A stretch of DNA of 64,000 nt from Raphanus sativus (GCF_000801105.2 NC_079516.1:1116001-1180000), one strand, 5' to 3'. Positions 38,243 to 49,453 are shown, numbered from the stretch's first letter. Notes: generated from the letters alone by a model not told the origin. A program made the numbers and translations.

Positions 38243-41200
38243 TTCTCCCCCTTAAGCTTAAAGCCATCTTCACAAACTTCTTGAACTCCAATGAGACTTC
38301 TCATCTCTCTGAACTTTATTCTACCAAGTGATTTGGTGAGAATGTCAGCTCTTTGTTCACTTCCCGGAATGTGTTCCACACCAACTTGCTCGTTCTCCAC
38401 GCACTCTCGAATAAAATGAAACCTCCTGTGTATATGTTTACTCCGACCATGAAACACAGGGTTTTTAGTTAACGCAATCGCAGACTTATTATCAACTCTA
38501 ATAACCACACGCTTGGTGGCTTCTCCCACAACTTCACTTAACAATTCCTGCAGCCAAATGGCCTGTTTTGCAGCCTCTGTAGCTGCCATGAACTCAGCTT
38601 CACAGCTAGACAAAGCCACTATCTCTTGCTTAGTTGAGCACCAGGTTATGGGACTGTTACCAAGATAAAACACATGACCCGTTGTGCTTTTACCATCGTC
38701 ATTGTCCACGTTATGTGAGCTGTCACTAAAACCTTCTAGCTTTAATCCTCTGTTTCGTTCAAACCGTAGCCCAAGAGTACTCGTTCCTTTTAGATACCGT
38801 AGTATCATCTTTAGTGCAGCGCCGTGTGAGACCCTTGGTTCCTGCATATATCGACTTAGAACTCCAACTGAGAAAGATAAATCAGGGCGTGTATGTAGAA
38901 GATATCTGAGACAACCAATGGTCCTTCGATACTCCTTTTCATCGATTCTTTCTTCAGTGAGAGCCCTTGAAAACTTGGCATTCATCTCCATTGGTACATG
39001 AGTAGGATTACAAGCATCCATTCCAGTTTCTTCTAAAATTTTCTGCGCATATCTATCTTGTTTCAGGATGATTCCGTTGTTACTTTGATGCACCTCGATC
39101 CCTAGATAGTAAGTCAAGAGACCAAGATCACTCATATCAAACTTCTTAGCCATCTCTGTTTTGAAGTTTAAAATTGACTTAACGGAGGAGCCTGTGACAA
39201 GTAAATCATCAACGTACACAACTACTACAAGTAACTCTCCATTCATCTCCTTCCGGTATAAAGATGGCTCCTTAGTACATCTCTGAAACTGAAGCCCACG
39301 CAATATCTGATTCAGCTTAATGTTCCAAGCTCGAGGAGCCTGTTTTAAACCGTACAAGGCTTTCTTAAGTCTATAGACCTTATGTTCTTGTCCACGCACA
39401 ACGAACCCCTCCGGTTGCTCTACATAAACTTCTTCTTTCAACTCTCCATTGAGAAACGCGGTCTTCACGTCAAGATGATGGATTTCCCATCCTTTCTCAG
39501 CTGATAAAGCAATGATCATTCGAATAGTCTCGATCCGAGCCACTGGAGCAAAGACTTCATCATAGTCTATGCCGTGCCTCTGAACATAACCCTTTGCCAC
39601 TAGCCTAGCCTTAAACTTACTGATGCTTCCGTCTGCGTTTCTCTTTATTTTAAACACCCATTTAAGCCCTATAGGCTTTACTCCCACTGGAAGCTCCACT
39701 AGTTCCCAAGTATCGTTCTTTTCGATAGAGAAAATCTCGTCCCTACACGCATCAACCCACACTTCCAACTCCTTTGCTTCATCGAAACTCCATGGTTCAT
39801 CATTTATCACCATCAGCAAACGCTCACATTCAACTTCAGCCAAAGTAATATAGTCATCAAGATAGGCGGGAGTAGTGGTTACTCTCTGTGATCTTCTCAA
39901 TGGTGCTTGTACTTCATTATTCTCTTCATTACCTTCTTCTTCTTCTTCGTTATCCTCATCAATAGTTTCATCTTCTTCTTCATCATCAAGGTTGATAATT
40001 TCTTTAGTATCATCTTTTATTCTTTTTACTTGGACAACTAGTTTCTCGTCATGCTCTGTTTTCTCTTTTTCACTCCAATCCCACTTCTTTGTTTCATCAA
40101 ATATAACATCTCGGGAGACAACAATACGCTTAGTTGATGGATCAAAGAGACGATATGCTTTAGACCCTGGTTCTGTTCCTAGATGCACAAGTATTCTTGT
40201 TCTATCATCAAGTTTCTTTCTTCCTGCATTAGTTGTCCTCGCATAACATACGCAGCCAAAAACACGCAGATGAGTGAGACTTGGTTTTTTAGACTTTAGA
40301 GCTTCGTATGGTGTCTTTCCTTCCAGTGACCGAGTCGCCACTCGGTTGATTAGATATGTAGAATGTCTCACTGCCTCACCCCAGAGTATATTAGGTAAGT
40401 GCATATGTTTTAACATACTTCTTGTCATCTCTAAGAGAGTCCTGTTACGGCGTTCTACAACTCCATTCTGCTGCGGGCAATAAGGCGCCGTTAGATGTCG
40501 TTTGATTCCATTTTCCTCACAGTACGCTGTAAAATCATTAGATAAGAACTCTCCTCCTCGATCTGTCCTAAAGGTTTTGATCTTACTCTGTACTTCCTGC
40601 TCTACCATCTTCTTGAATTGTTTGAATTTTTCAAACGCCTCACTCTTCACATTCAACAAGATTGTCCACATATATCTTGTATGATCATCAATGAGTACAA
40701 AGACGTAACGCTTCTGTGCTGTTGTTGATGGTGAGATAGGTCCACATAAATCTCCATGAATTAACTCAAGTGGCTCAGATGCTCGATATAAGGTTGCTTG
40801 TGGGAATGGTCTCCTTGTTTGTTTTCCAAGTAAACAAGATATGCAGGTTTCTTCTTTAGATGTGATCTTAGGTACGCCAATGACTAGGTCTTTCTCGACC
40901 ATCATCCTGAGTTTCTCGGTGTTGATGTGACCTAGACGGGCATGCCATATAGATGATTCATTCATTGAAGAAACTTGCAAACACTGAATCTCATCAGTTT
41001 GCAAAGTAACCTTATATAGTCTGTTCTTCGAACGTTTTGTGCTTACCATTAGTGCTCCTGATCGATCGTACATCATCAGTGTATCACCTTTCAAACGGAC
41101 TTCACATCCAACCTCAGTAGCTTGTCCTAAGCTTACTATATTGCTCTTTAACCCTGGAATGAAGTAGACATTATCCAGGACTTTCTTCTTGCCATTCTCA

Positions 41201-42330
41201 AACGTAAACCGAACTGAGCCTCTTCCTTTTATATCAATACGTGAGTCATCCCCAAACCTTACCTTGCCTATAATAGTTTCATCAATCTCTTGAAAGAACA
41301 GTCGGTTTCCACTCATATGGTTACTTGCTCCATTGTCGAGATACCATACGTTTATTGTGTCCATATCAGCTTCAAACACGGTAGGATTGACTCTGTTCTC
41401 ATTGAGATAAATCACTTCGTTCATCATTAATTTGTCAGCCTCATGAGTGTCATCATCATTCTTCTCAACAGTCTCTTGGAGCTTAAGGTGTTTATCTGGA
41501 CAATCAGATGCATAATGACCCTGTTTTTCACATCGGAAACAGGTAATGTGGGAAAGATCTCCATTAGATCGAAGCTTATAGGCTTCTCTCTGACTTTGGA
41601 AAGAACCTTGACGGCCACGACCTCTTCCTCTCCATGGTGTACGACCACCACGACCTCTGCCTTTTCCGTATCCTCCATAGTTCTCTGAGTCAGCATACAT
41701 TAGTTTTGTCTGATCATCACCTGCATCATCTTCTTCCTCCTCTGAGATTCTTTCTTCATAAACCTTAAGCCGACCAACAATATCTTCAAAGCTTGTGTTT
41801 TTCAAGTCAAGCATCTGTTCAATAGAGGCAACGATTTGGATATACCTTTTTCTAGGTAAGCTTTTCAAAAATTTCTTCACCAACTTAGGCTCGTCTATTA
41901 TTTCTCCTAGTGCAGCTGCCTTAGAAGTGATTTCAGATAGCTTTCCAACAAATACGTCTATGGTGTCTCCGTCCTTCATCTTGGTTTTATCGAACTCTGC
42001 CATCAATGTTTGCAGTCTTGCTTCTCGTACCCTCTCTGCTCCAAGATTTCGAGCTTTTATTGCGTCCCACACACCTTTAGCTGTATCCAAGTTTCCTATC
42101 TGCAGAACCAAAGCTTCTGGTACCGATTGGAACAAGTAGGCTATTGCCATATTATTTTTCTTCTCATCCTTGTTTCCAGGATCGATCACCTCCCATACCT
42201 CGCTCACCTTCAGTGCTATCTTCATCTTCATACTCCACACGGTATAATTTGAAGCAGTTAACATCGGAAACTTCACAGAGGGAGGACCACCTTCTTTCGT
42301 CGTAACAGGATCATCTTTAATATCTACCAT
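38209..42330 (-). CDS. Copia gag-pol polyprotein, intact
   Basis: One open frame of 1,373 residues. In order: gag (UBN2-type) at about 20-200; zinc knuckle C264-x2-C-x4-H-x4-C277; aspartic protease motif DNGAS at about 332; GAG-pre-integrase HxxxH region (WHARLGH); integrase core with [16 protein letters not shown] and DRGGEF; reverse transcriptase with [13 protein letters not shown] and catalytic YVDDLL; RNase H with SDSSH and [10 protein letters not shown]. The order protease, integrase, RT, RNase H is that of Ty1/Copia. No stop or frameshift interrupts it, so it could be active. It drives the element's own copying and has no host role. Confidence 0.95.
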   Translation of the reverse strand: MVDIKDDPVTTKEGGPPSVKFPMLTASNYTVWSMKMKIALKVSEVWEVIDPGNKDEKKNNMAIAYLFQSVPEALVLQIGNLDTAKGVWDAIKARNLGAERVREARLQTLMAEFDKTKMKDGDTIDVFVGKLSEITSKAAALGEIIDEPKLVKKFLKSLPRKRYIQIVASIEQMLDLKNTSFEDIVGRLKVYEERISEEEEDDAGDDQTKLMYADSENYGGYGKGRGRGGRTPWRGRGRGRQGSFQSQREAYKLRSNGDLSHITCFRCEKQGHYASDCPDKHLKLQETVEKNDDDTHEADKLMMNEVIYLNENRVNPTVFEADMDTINVWYLDNGASNHMSGNRLFFQEIDETIIGKVRFGDDSRIDIKGRGSVRFTFENGKKKVLDNVYFIPGLKSNIVSLGQATEVGCEVRLKGDTLMMYDRSGALMVSTKRSKNRLYKVTLQTDEIQCLQVSSMNESSIWHARLGHINTEKLRMMVEKDLVIGVPKITSKEETCISCLLGKQTRRPFPQATLYRASEPLELIHGDLCGPISPSTTAQKRYVFVLIDDHTRYMWTILLNVKSEAFEKFKQFKKMVEQEVQSKIKTFRTDRGGEFLSNDFTAYCEENGIKRHLTAPYCPQQNGVVERRNRTLLEMTRSMLKHMHLPNILWGEAVRHSTYLINRVATRSLEGKTPYEALKSKKPSLTHLRVFGCVCYARTTNAGRKKLDDRTRILVHLGTEPGSKAYRLFDPSTKRIVVSRDVIFDETKKWDWSEKEKTEHDEKLVVQVKRIKDDTKEIINLDDEEEDETIDEDNEEEEEGNEENNEVQAPLRRSQRVTTTPAYLDDYITLAEVECERLLMVINDEPWSFDEAKELEVWVDACRDEIFSIEKNDTWELVELPVGVKPIGLKWVFKIKRNADGSISKFKARLVAKGYVQRHGIDYDEVFAPVARIETIRMIIALSAEKGWEIHHLDVKTAFLNGELKEEVYVEQPEGFVVRGQEHKVYRLKKALYGLKQAPRAWNIKLNQILRGLQFQRCTKEPSLYRKEMNGELLVVVVYVDDLLVTGSSVKSILNFKTEMAKKFDMSDLGLLTYYLGIEVHQSNNGIILKQDRYAQKILEETGMDACNPTHVPMEMNAKFSRALTEERIDEKEYRRTIGCLRYLLHTRPDLSFSVGVLSRYMQEPRVSHGAALKMILRYLKGTSTLGLRFERNRGLKLEGFSDSSHNVDNDDGKSTTGHVFYLGNSPITWCSTKQEIVALSSCEAEFMAATEAAKQAIWLQELLSEVVGEATKRVVIRVDNKSAIALTKNPVFHGRSKHIHRRFHFIRECVENEQVGVEHIPGSEQRADILTKSLGRIKFREMRSLIGVQEVCEDGFKLKGENVDLSLKNKKA

Positions 42331-42388
42331 GGTCGTGGATGTCTTGTATTAGGTCTGCAAGAATTCTTTGTATGGCTCTGATACCAAT

Positions 42389-42594
42389 TGTTGGGTTTGT
42401 GAAAGCCCATGTCCAACTCTATTTATCCGATTAGTACGATATTGTCCACTTTGGACCTTAATGGCAAGCTCTCATGGATTTACTTTTGGTTTCCATCCCA
42501 AAAGGCCTCGAACTAATTAGAGTTGGACTTCTCTTTATATATTAGACACTCTTTGTCTAATTCTCCAATGTGGGACTTAGTTTGATATTTCACA
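42389..42594 (-). repeat. Outer LTR, 5' copy
   Basis: 206 bases, matching 37588-37793. It is followed on the minus strand by a two-base spacer and the tRNA-Met primer-binding site, so it is the 5' LTR. Confidence 0.93.
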
Positions 42595-42599
42595 CTCTT

Positions 42600-44283
42600 T
42601 TTGGGTTTAAGGCCTTCGAAGAAAAAAAAAATGTTTCAAATAAAAATGTATTAGAATAGTCAGTATCACTTCTTCGCAGTATGTTACCAAGACAAAAGTA
42701 TAGCATTGACATTTTGTGTGCATCACAAGGTGTTCTAAATTAGATCAAATTGGTATTTGAATGACATGGTTTCCATAACGAGTTTGTGTAGTTTGACCGT
42801 ATTTTAGTATGGATGGATACCAATGATGATGATGATGGTCTTGTATCAGCAGACAGTATACATCTGTTTGGATAACTCTCAAGAAGATCATAAACTCCGG
42901 TTGAAAATGAAAAGTAATTAACTGACCACATGACTCCAAAATGGTTGTAGAACTCCACTTAATTAGGATTACATCTCAATGGTTTAAAAATAAAAAAGGG
43001 AATAACTAAATATAAATATCCATAAAACTGTAAGACTGTAAAAAAAGATTTAACCATTAAAAAGAAAAAAATATGCCAATACATAATTTGGAAATTGGTT
43101 TATCAGATCAAATAAATAAAATGAAAATGCATAATTATATCATAAGTTGGCTAACCCACATAAGAAAATACAATATGCAAACATGTAAAAGAGTTCCATA
43201 ATACGTAATTGATTGTTTTCTCCATTCCAATTAACATTAGTGTCTAAACACATATTAATAAAACATAGAAAATTTAAACAAATTTAAACATAGAACAATA
43301 TTAGTTCAGTTGTGTTCCATTATTTTCCACTCCAAACAATTTTCTAATTGATTTTATTCTGCTTACAATGTCTATCTTGATCAAGGTTATAACAAAATGT
43401 GTTGACAAAATCATTCTTCTGCATAGTATAATTCATAGTAGTATTATATTTATGCACATTATGTGTTTGTATATTTCAACTAACTATGTATTTTGATTAA
43501 TCACCGAGCAGGTTGTTTTTGCGGCTTCAAACGAGGAAACCAGTGCATTAGTATGTTTCTAAATTTATAATTTATAGAGGCTGTAACTAGAAGGAAATCA
43601 TGTGGAATTAGCTATTCATTGAATAACATTAAGATTTCACTTGTTAAATGGAATAAAAAAGTTTTTGATTCCATTTGTTCTTGTCAAGTTAAAAATCATT
43701 CATGATTAAAAAAGACAAGGAATGAAATGAATAGATGGAAAGATAAATATTCATTTTAATTCCTTCATCCCGTAAAATTACCAGCACTTTTATTTTATTA
43801 ATTCCAACTCATTTTATTTTCTAAAATAAGACCAGTTACATCCAAATGTTAAGATTTAGAAAATAGATATTCTGAGTCATCTACATTTTTTATCCCATTA
43901 GAATAGTCTACAAATCTACAAATATACCACATAGAAAATTTTCCGGCTCACCGATACTCATATTGGCAAATACCCAAGTGGCTGTCAAAGCTTTAGTTAC
44001 GCAATCGTTCATCTTACAACTTAAATAATTAGATTTTTTCTAGCTCATCGACACTTCTATTGTAAAATTATTCATAATGCATACTGTAAAATCTATAAAA
44101 TGAGAAAACCATCCATGATATTAATTAAATTAGACAATTGTAGGTAAATTATATGACTACTTTTTTCCTAATTTAAATTTTTAAAATATTATTTTTATAT
44201 CAATCAAATATTTTAAAGAAAGATCTCTTCTTTGTTGGCACTAGAGAATGAACACAGAAACAGAGGTGTTGTGATCATCTCTT
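42600..44283. other. Intergenic region with a duplicated 3'-side segment
   Basis: No gene. The segment at about 42715-42870 resembles 48645-48780 just upstream of the TPR gene (shared blocks such as TGTGTGCATCACAAG, GATGATGATGGTCTTGTA and TTTGACCGT). The rest is AT-rich. Confidence 0.45.
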
Positions 44284-44456
44284 CAGATGAGTTTTTTTTT
44301 CTGATATGCTGTCAGTAAGCTAGAAAAACGAAATGTTAGAGGTTTTACGTGCATACCTCAAGTATTGAAAATATGTTTACTTTTGAGTAATTTTATAAAC
44401 TATTAAACTTAATATTAATATTACATTAAAGAATAATAAATTTATTAATTTATATT
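44284..44456. repeat. Direct repeat, copy 1 (about 174 bp)
   Basis: Runs from CAGATGAGTTTTTTTT to AATTTATATT, with high similarity to 44888-45061 in the same orientation. The central landmark is AGAGGTTTTACGTGCATACC. The two copies flank a GC-richer gene fragment. Confidence 0.8.
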
Positions 44457-44881
44457 AGCACACGACACTTATACCAAGCCTAAACTGGATATTAGCACTT
44501 ACAACATTAAGAGGAAGATCATGCGAGTCCACAACACCCTCGTACATGTGCTGTGAGACCGCTACAGAATCACTCCCAGCAGCATCATTCCTCCTAGCCC
44601 TCTTTTTCTCTTGGAAAAGAGGGCTTCTTCTCTCCTCCGGCATCAGGATCAGTCTCAGGTCCCTTAGCTTCTTCCTTTTTGGGTTTTGATGTGGCTTCGA
44701 CAGCTGGATCGGTAAGATCCGACCGAACCCATGTGAGACAGAACAGCGACAGTTCGTTCGACTTGTCCAGACGATACTGGCAAAGTTTCCAATCTTGAAT
44801 CATAAGCCGCTCTTTCTCTGTAGCCACCTTGGGATTGTTGTGATCGGTGACTATCTTCAGGTCATAATTTAGTACACCCAA
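44457..44881 (-). pseudogene. Captured gene fragment, part HSP90-like
   Basis: The fragment has clearly higher GC than its surroundings. On the minus strand one frame reads LKIVTDHNNPKVATEKERL and later ATSKPKKEEAKGPETD. In another frame, near 44500-44540, it reads EGVVDSHDLPLNV followed directly by GTAAGT. GVVDSxDLPLN is a signature of the HSP90 middle domain, and the exon break after it fits the organellar HSP90 genes. No long frame joins the parts. It looks like exon material picked up by a transposon. The first part is not recognised. Confidence 0.45.
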
Positions 44882-44887
44882 TTTGTT

Positions 44888-45061
44888 CAGATGAGTTTTT
44901 TTTCTGAGTATGCTGTCAGTAAGCTAGAAAAGCGGAATATTAGAGGTTTTACGTGCATACCTCAAGTATTTGAAATTATGTTTACTTTTGAGTAATTTTA
45001 TAAACTATTAAACTTAATATTAATATTACAATAACGAATAGTAAATTAATTAATTTATATT
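44888..45061. repeat. Direct repeat, copy 2 (about 174 bp)
   Basis: The partner of 44284-44456, with a few base changes and single-base gaps. Confidence 0.8.
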
Positions 45062-45286
45062 TTATTTATTAAGTATTTGATTGATAAAATAATTATTTTG
45101 TATATATATCACATGTATCACATGTTTTATATTAAAATATCGACAGCCAAAAACTTATAACTACAATCAACTTAACAATAACAATAATCTCTACAATGGT
45201 AAATTTTTAGCTATATCTATCTCATCTACAACACAAATCTTGCTGATAAACTTATACAGCCACATTCTATCACCAATAGGAAATAG

Positions 45287-45917
45287 TAAGGATGAGCATT
45301 TTATCTGTTAAATTTGATTCGATTCGTTATTCATTTCAATTCGATCCGAAAATCTAGATATCCGTAGAGGCGGATATCCGATCTGCTCCGACTTATACTA
45401 AAAAATTAGAGGCGGATATCCGATCTGCTCCGACTTATATACATATAGATTTATTTCTATCACTAAATATAGAGTTTTAAATGTATAATCTTATATAATT
45501 ATTATTTCAACATATAATTTTATTAATTTTGCTTATAAAATTACTTATAAGATATAAAATTAAGAAAAAAGATAAACCTTTATAGAAACTACAATTTTTC
45601 TAAAACTATTAATTTTAAATATTCATAAAACACATAGTTTCATTAATTTTTAGTTTATCTATTATATCATGTAAAATATTTTCTAAGAAAAAAAAATTGT
45701 TCAATGTTATGTAGATTTACTTGTATAGAACAAAGTAGATAAAATATCTGTTAATGTCCGTGAATTCACAAATATTCATAAATTTTCTGGATATCCTGAA
45801 AACCAGATATCCGTATTTTTTCAAAGAAAAACAAATTAGAAAATCAGATATTCGTGAAGCACGAAGCAAATCAAAAATACCAAAAATATGGTATTATTCG
45901 ATCTGTGCCCACCTCTA
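45287..45917. mobile_element. hAT-like MITE
   Basis: 631 bases with imperfect inverted ends TAAGGATGAGCAT and (inverted) TAGAGGTGGGCAC. They are flanked by GGAAATAG (45279-45286) and GGCAATAG (45918-45925), an 8-base duplication with one change. Inside, a unit holding GAGGCGGATATCCGATCTGC is repeated in tandem near 45367-45440. No transposase frame is present. The diverged ends point to an old insertion. Confidence 0.65.
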
Positions 45918-45925
45918 GGCAATAG

Positions 45926-46461
45926 TACATTCAAAATGCAATTCATATGTATGTTGTTTTGTCCATTTAGTTATCAAGAAGGCCTAAAGATGTCTTATAC
46001 TTGACCACATACATTTGTAAGGCATAAGCAATGTTCTTATTTTGTGGGTTCTTACTGAATACACATCACTCAGCCAAGTCAAATTATCCTACTACTGACG
46101 CCGTATTAGTGTTTAAGCCAATAAAAACAATATATAGCTGACCGAAAAAACATGAATCCATACCACTTTCAGCCGGCCTCACCACATGGAAACTAATAAA
46201 AACATACATAATTCAACAATATATACATTTAGCAAAGTTATTCCATATATTATTTTTGGTCATTTGAAATATCAAAGAAGGCCTATGAACATCAATATGG
46301 AGTGGTGTACTGGTACACCTGCTAAAGCTATTACTGAAACTATAATGGGTTATGGGTTATAAAGCTAAAATGAAAATTACTTCTTTTATCATCTTTTATG
46401 AAAATTACTAAAAATGAATATCTACTGAAACATAATTCAAAAATGTATGTATTTTTAGAAC
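45926..46461. other. Intergenic AT-rich stretch
   Basis: Nothing recognisable between two transposons. Confidence 0.4.
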
Positions 46462-47359
46462 AGACAAAACTTGGGTTCACCCCCTACGGTGAACCTTCAA
46501 ATTCACCACCTCTCTAATAACCAATCAAAGTACCAATTAGACTAAAGATAAAATAATTAAAAAAAAAAAATATCACATTTAATAATATTAATGTCAATAT
46601 TTAATCTCTAAATTCAAACTATATACCATAAATCCAAATTATAAACCCTAAATTTTAAACTATAAACCCAAACTCTATACCCTAAACCCAAACTCTATAC
46701 CCTAAACCTAAATCTTAAACCCTAAACCCAAACCATAAATCATAAACCAAGAAATCTAAACTTTAAACCCAAAATTATACCCTAAACTCAAACCATAGAC
46801 CCTAAACCCAAATCCTATACCTCTAAAACCAAACCATAAATCCTAAACCCAAACCGTAGACTCTAAACCCAAACCCTAGACAGTAACCCAAACCATGAAC
46901 TCTAAATCCAAAATTTAATTCTTAACCTTAAATTTCAAAAGAACAACATCAATATTAATCCAAATATTTAGGATATAGGGTTTGGATTTTGTATTTACAT
47001 TTTGGGTTTAAAGTCTAGAATTTGGGTTTAGGGTATAGGTTTGGGTTTAGAGTTCAGATTTTTGGGTTTATGATTTATGGTTTGGGTTTAGGGTATAGAA
47101 TTTGGGTTTAGGGTATAGAGTTTGAGTTTATAATTTAGAATTTAGGGTTTAGAATTCGGATTTAGGGTATAGAGTTTAAGTTTATGGATTAGATAGTGAT
47201 ATTAGCATTATTAAAATTGACACTATTTATTTTTTTAATTATTTTGATTTTTGAAAAAATTATTTAATATTTTTAATCATTAATCTAGTTGGCACTTTGA
47301 TTGGTTATTAGAAAGGTGGTGAATTTGAAGATTCACCATAGGGGATGAATCGAATGTAC
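46462..47359. mobile_element. Mutator-like foldback element with telomere-like repeats
   Basis: 898 bases flanked by an exact 9-base duplication TTTTAGAAC (46453-46461 and 47360-47368), the length typical of Mutator-like elements. The ends are long inverted repeats of roughly 90 bases (shared core AAATTCACCACC, CTAATAACCAATCAAAGT). Inside, the left arm is a degenerate array of AAACCCTAAACC units and the right arm is the same array inverted (GGTTTAGGGT), so the element can fold into one long hairpin. No coding frame is present. Confidence 0.8.
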
Positions 47360-47517
47360 TTTTAGAACTTATGTTGAGAAACCCCATTGGAGTTGTTCTT
47401 ATCCAATCAGTTAAAATACATAATTCATGTAACAAAATACATACTTTGCATCAGATGTTCCTTCACACACAAATAGAGTTTTTTTTTTCATAATAAACAT
47501 TTTTTTCAAATTTCAGT

Positions 47518-48486
47518 TTAACTGAATTTCTCCAAGGCTGAAACTATCAGAAGCTTAGCAAACGTAGTTAAATAACAGTAAACACTATCATAACCTACGA
47601 TGACTCTCCATTCAGATACTTTCTTTGCGTTGTTCACCGTAGCAGTCACTATATACGGATCATCCAGAAGTAGCCTCGCAACATGCTCGAATTGTTTCGC
47701 AGCTTCATCTCCCTTCTTCATCAAAGAATACACCAACCCTTGAAACAGATACACCCTGAAATCTTTTGGATCATCCTTCACCACCTTTTCACAAATCCGA
47801 ATAGCTTCGAGTGTGTTCCCTTCGACAACCTTAATCTGCGCTATCAGCATTCTTAAACCGCAAACCTCTTTCGTTTTCTTGCATCTCCGTATCGCCTCGT
47901 TGATCCTCGTCTCTAGCTCTGTTAGTTTAGGTTTGGAGTTGTAGAGCTCCATCACCAAGTAATGATACGCGTCGACACGGTTCGGATCTTTTAAGAGAAT
48001 CTCTTCGAAAGCTTTGATGGCTGATTCGCTTTGGCCGTGGTACGACAGGATACGAGCCTTCATAGCCGGCCATCTGTTTTCGTCCGGTTCGATTTCTATC
48101 AGACGGTTCATGATTTCTACCGCTTGATCATGCTTATCTGAATCGAATTTGATTTTAGCCAGCGATAGTAATGCTTCCACGACGTTAGACTCGGTCTCGA
48201 GGCGTTTCTCGAGACTCGCCTCGTTGGTTACCCTCGTCACGGCTGGTTTGGAGACTAGATACAATGCAGAGAACAGAGAGGCGGTCGCGGTGAGGGTGAT
48301 GAAGGTGGTTTTGAGCAGTGAGGGTTTGTGATTCGATGGTGATGAAGCTCTGATTACGGGAAATCTGACACGTGTTGACTTGGTTAGGTTTATATGATGA
48401 GGAGGAGCATGAGGATATCTCGGCTGGAGATTGGTGCGGACGTGAAATGTCGGTATGGAGCGCTGAAAGTTTGCCTGAGACGCCAT
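47518..48486 (-). CDS. TPR-repeat protein, predicted plastid membrane
   Basis: Intronless, 322 residues from the ATG at 48486 (MASQANFQRS). The open frame extends 22 codons higher but without an ATG. The N-terminus (1-62) is rich in Ser, Arg, Pro and His and poor in acidic residues, like a plastid transit peptide, and is followed by a hydrophobic segment (TTFITLTATASLFSALYLVS). TPR helices follow from about residue 90, for example AVEIMNRLIEIEPD, AIKAFEEILLKDPNRVDAYHYLVMELY and AIRICEKVVKDDPKDFRVYLFQGLVY. TPR proteins act as scaffolds; the partner is unknown. Its position matches a collinear Arabidopsis TPR gene between RPL35 and HSP70. Confidence 0.88.
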   Translation of the reverse strand: MASQANFQRSIPTFHVRTNLQPRYPHAPPHHINLTKSTRVRFPVIRASSPSNHKPSLLKTTFITLTATASLFSALYLVSKPAVTRVTNEASLEKRLETESNVVEALLSLAKIKFDSDKHDQAVEIMNRLIEIEPDENRWPAMKARILSYHGQSESAIKAFEEILLKDPNRVDAYHYLVMELYNSKPKLTELETRINEAIRRCKKTKEVCGLRMLIAQIKVVEGNTLEAIRICEKVVKDDPKDFRVYLFQGLVYSLMKKGDEAAKQFEHVARLLLDDPYIVTATVNNAKKVSEWRVIVGYDSVYCYLTTFAKLLIVSALEKFS

Positions 48487-48884
48487 TTGTTGTTCTTGAT
48501 AAATACTCCACAGAGCAGACCAGGTTGAAAACGAAGTTATAGAACGAGACAAAGATTATAAAAAATGATTTTGTAATAAAAGGCTAAGTCCCCCCCAACG
48601 GTGAAGTCGGTTCCACTTGTATAAAACGAGATATATTGTGTCATTGTGTGCATCACAAGATATTGCTATTACTTTATTGTTTATTTGAATGAGTTTGCAA
48701 AACGAGATTGCGTATTTTGACCGTGTATTGGTATTCATGTATGTGGATGATGATGGTCTTGTAGTATATACACTATAGTTGTAGAGCACCACTTACACCT
48801 CGGTGTTAAAACTCATAAAGTAATTAATAATAGCATTCAAGTTGCAATAATAATTTAACAAAGTAAAAAAGCACATAGCTTAGC
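48487..48884. other. Upstream region of the TPR gene
   Basis: Leader and promoter of the TPR gene. 48645-48780 is a diverged copy of 42715-42870. No gene is seen. Confidence 0.4.
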
Positions 48885-48977
48885 TATGAAGGTGGTCCGG
48901 CTGGTGCAGGTGGAATGGACGATGATGTTCATCCTTCTGCTGGTGGTCCAGGTCCCAAGATTGAGCAAGTCGACTAA
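48885..48977 (+). pseudogene. C-terminal remnant of a cytosolic HSP70 gene
   Basis: Thirty codons and a TAA encode a Gly/Met/Asp-rich tail (GGPAGAGGMDDD...GGPGPKIEQVD). This is the C-terminus of plant cytosolic HSP70, normally ending in EEVD, the docking motif for TPR co-chaperones. Here it is EQVD. Nothing of the ATPase or substrate domain is present upstream, so only the tail and the 3' UTR survive. A collinear HSP70 gene is expected at this position. Confidence 0.85.
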
Positions 48978-49094
48978 GCTTCTCACTCTGTCTGTGTGTT
49001 TGTGTCTCAAACATATTTTTCTCTATTTTTTCGCTGCCTTTTCGTTTGTTTTGATTTAGCTACAATATTATTTTAATCATAGCAGAAGTTTCTC

Positions 49095-49215
49095 TGTCTG
49101 TGTGTTTGCCAGATGTCTCGTTCTACTTGTTTCAGAGTGTTTTTTTTTTCAATTGAAAGTTATGCTATGTTGCAGTTTGCTTGGATGGAAGCTTGCCTGG
49201 TTACCACTTTAGTAA
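49095..49215 (+). pseudogene. Fragment of a pectin acetylesterase gene
   Basis: The intron end and first codons of exon 2 of the gene at 54181 are copied here (CAGTTTGCTTGGATGGAAGC, then the PGYHF codons). The copy stops after CACTTTAGTAA, where the frame is lost. It lies just behind the HSP70 3' UTR. Confidence 0.8.
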
Positions 49216-49453
49216 CGCTATACAATGAATTAGAACAAAGCTCAAAAGAATATCTCTGAAGTTCTTGAAACGCTATACAAAGCTCAAATGACCTTTCTTT
49301 TTTTGTTTTCTTTTGACCAAACACAATCCATAGATATATTATTTAGTAACAAACAACAAACTAATTTCTTCGATTATAGTTCTCGAGCAACTTCTCACAC
49401 AGAGCTCTCTCCAACTCCGAACATCTTGACCGCAACCTATGCGAAGCTAAATA
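49216..49453. other. Spacer
   Basis: No feature is seen. Confidence 0.35.

Larger units (their letters stand above)
37588..42594 (-). mobile_element. Chimeric Copia LTR retroelement (TRIM-like outer element carrying an intact Copia)
   Basis: 5,007 bases flanked by a perfect 5-base target duplication CTCTT (37583-37587 and 42595-42599). Outer LTRs are 206 bases each and look identical. Reading on the minus strand: outer LTR, two-base spacer, primer-binding site TGGTATCAGAGC for initiator tRNA-Met (42375-42386), Copia leader and polyprotein, polypurine tract GGGGGAGAA (38243-38251), an LTR-like block of about 265 bases (37976-38242), a second TGGTATCAGAGC (37964-37975), 170 bases of other sequence, a second GGGGGAGAA tract (37794-37802), and the outer LTR. 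Two binding sites, two purine tracts and two kinds of LTR cannot come from one simple element. Confidence 0.9.
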
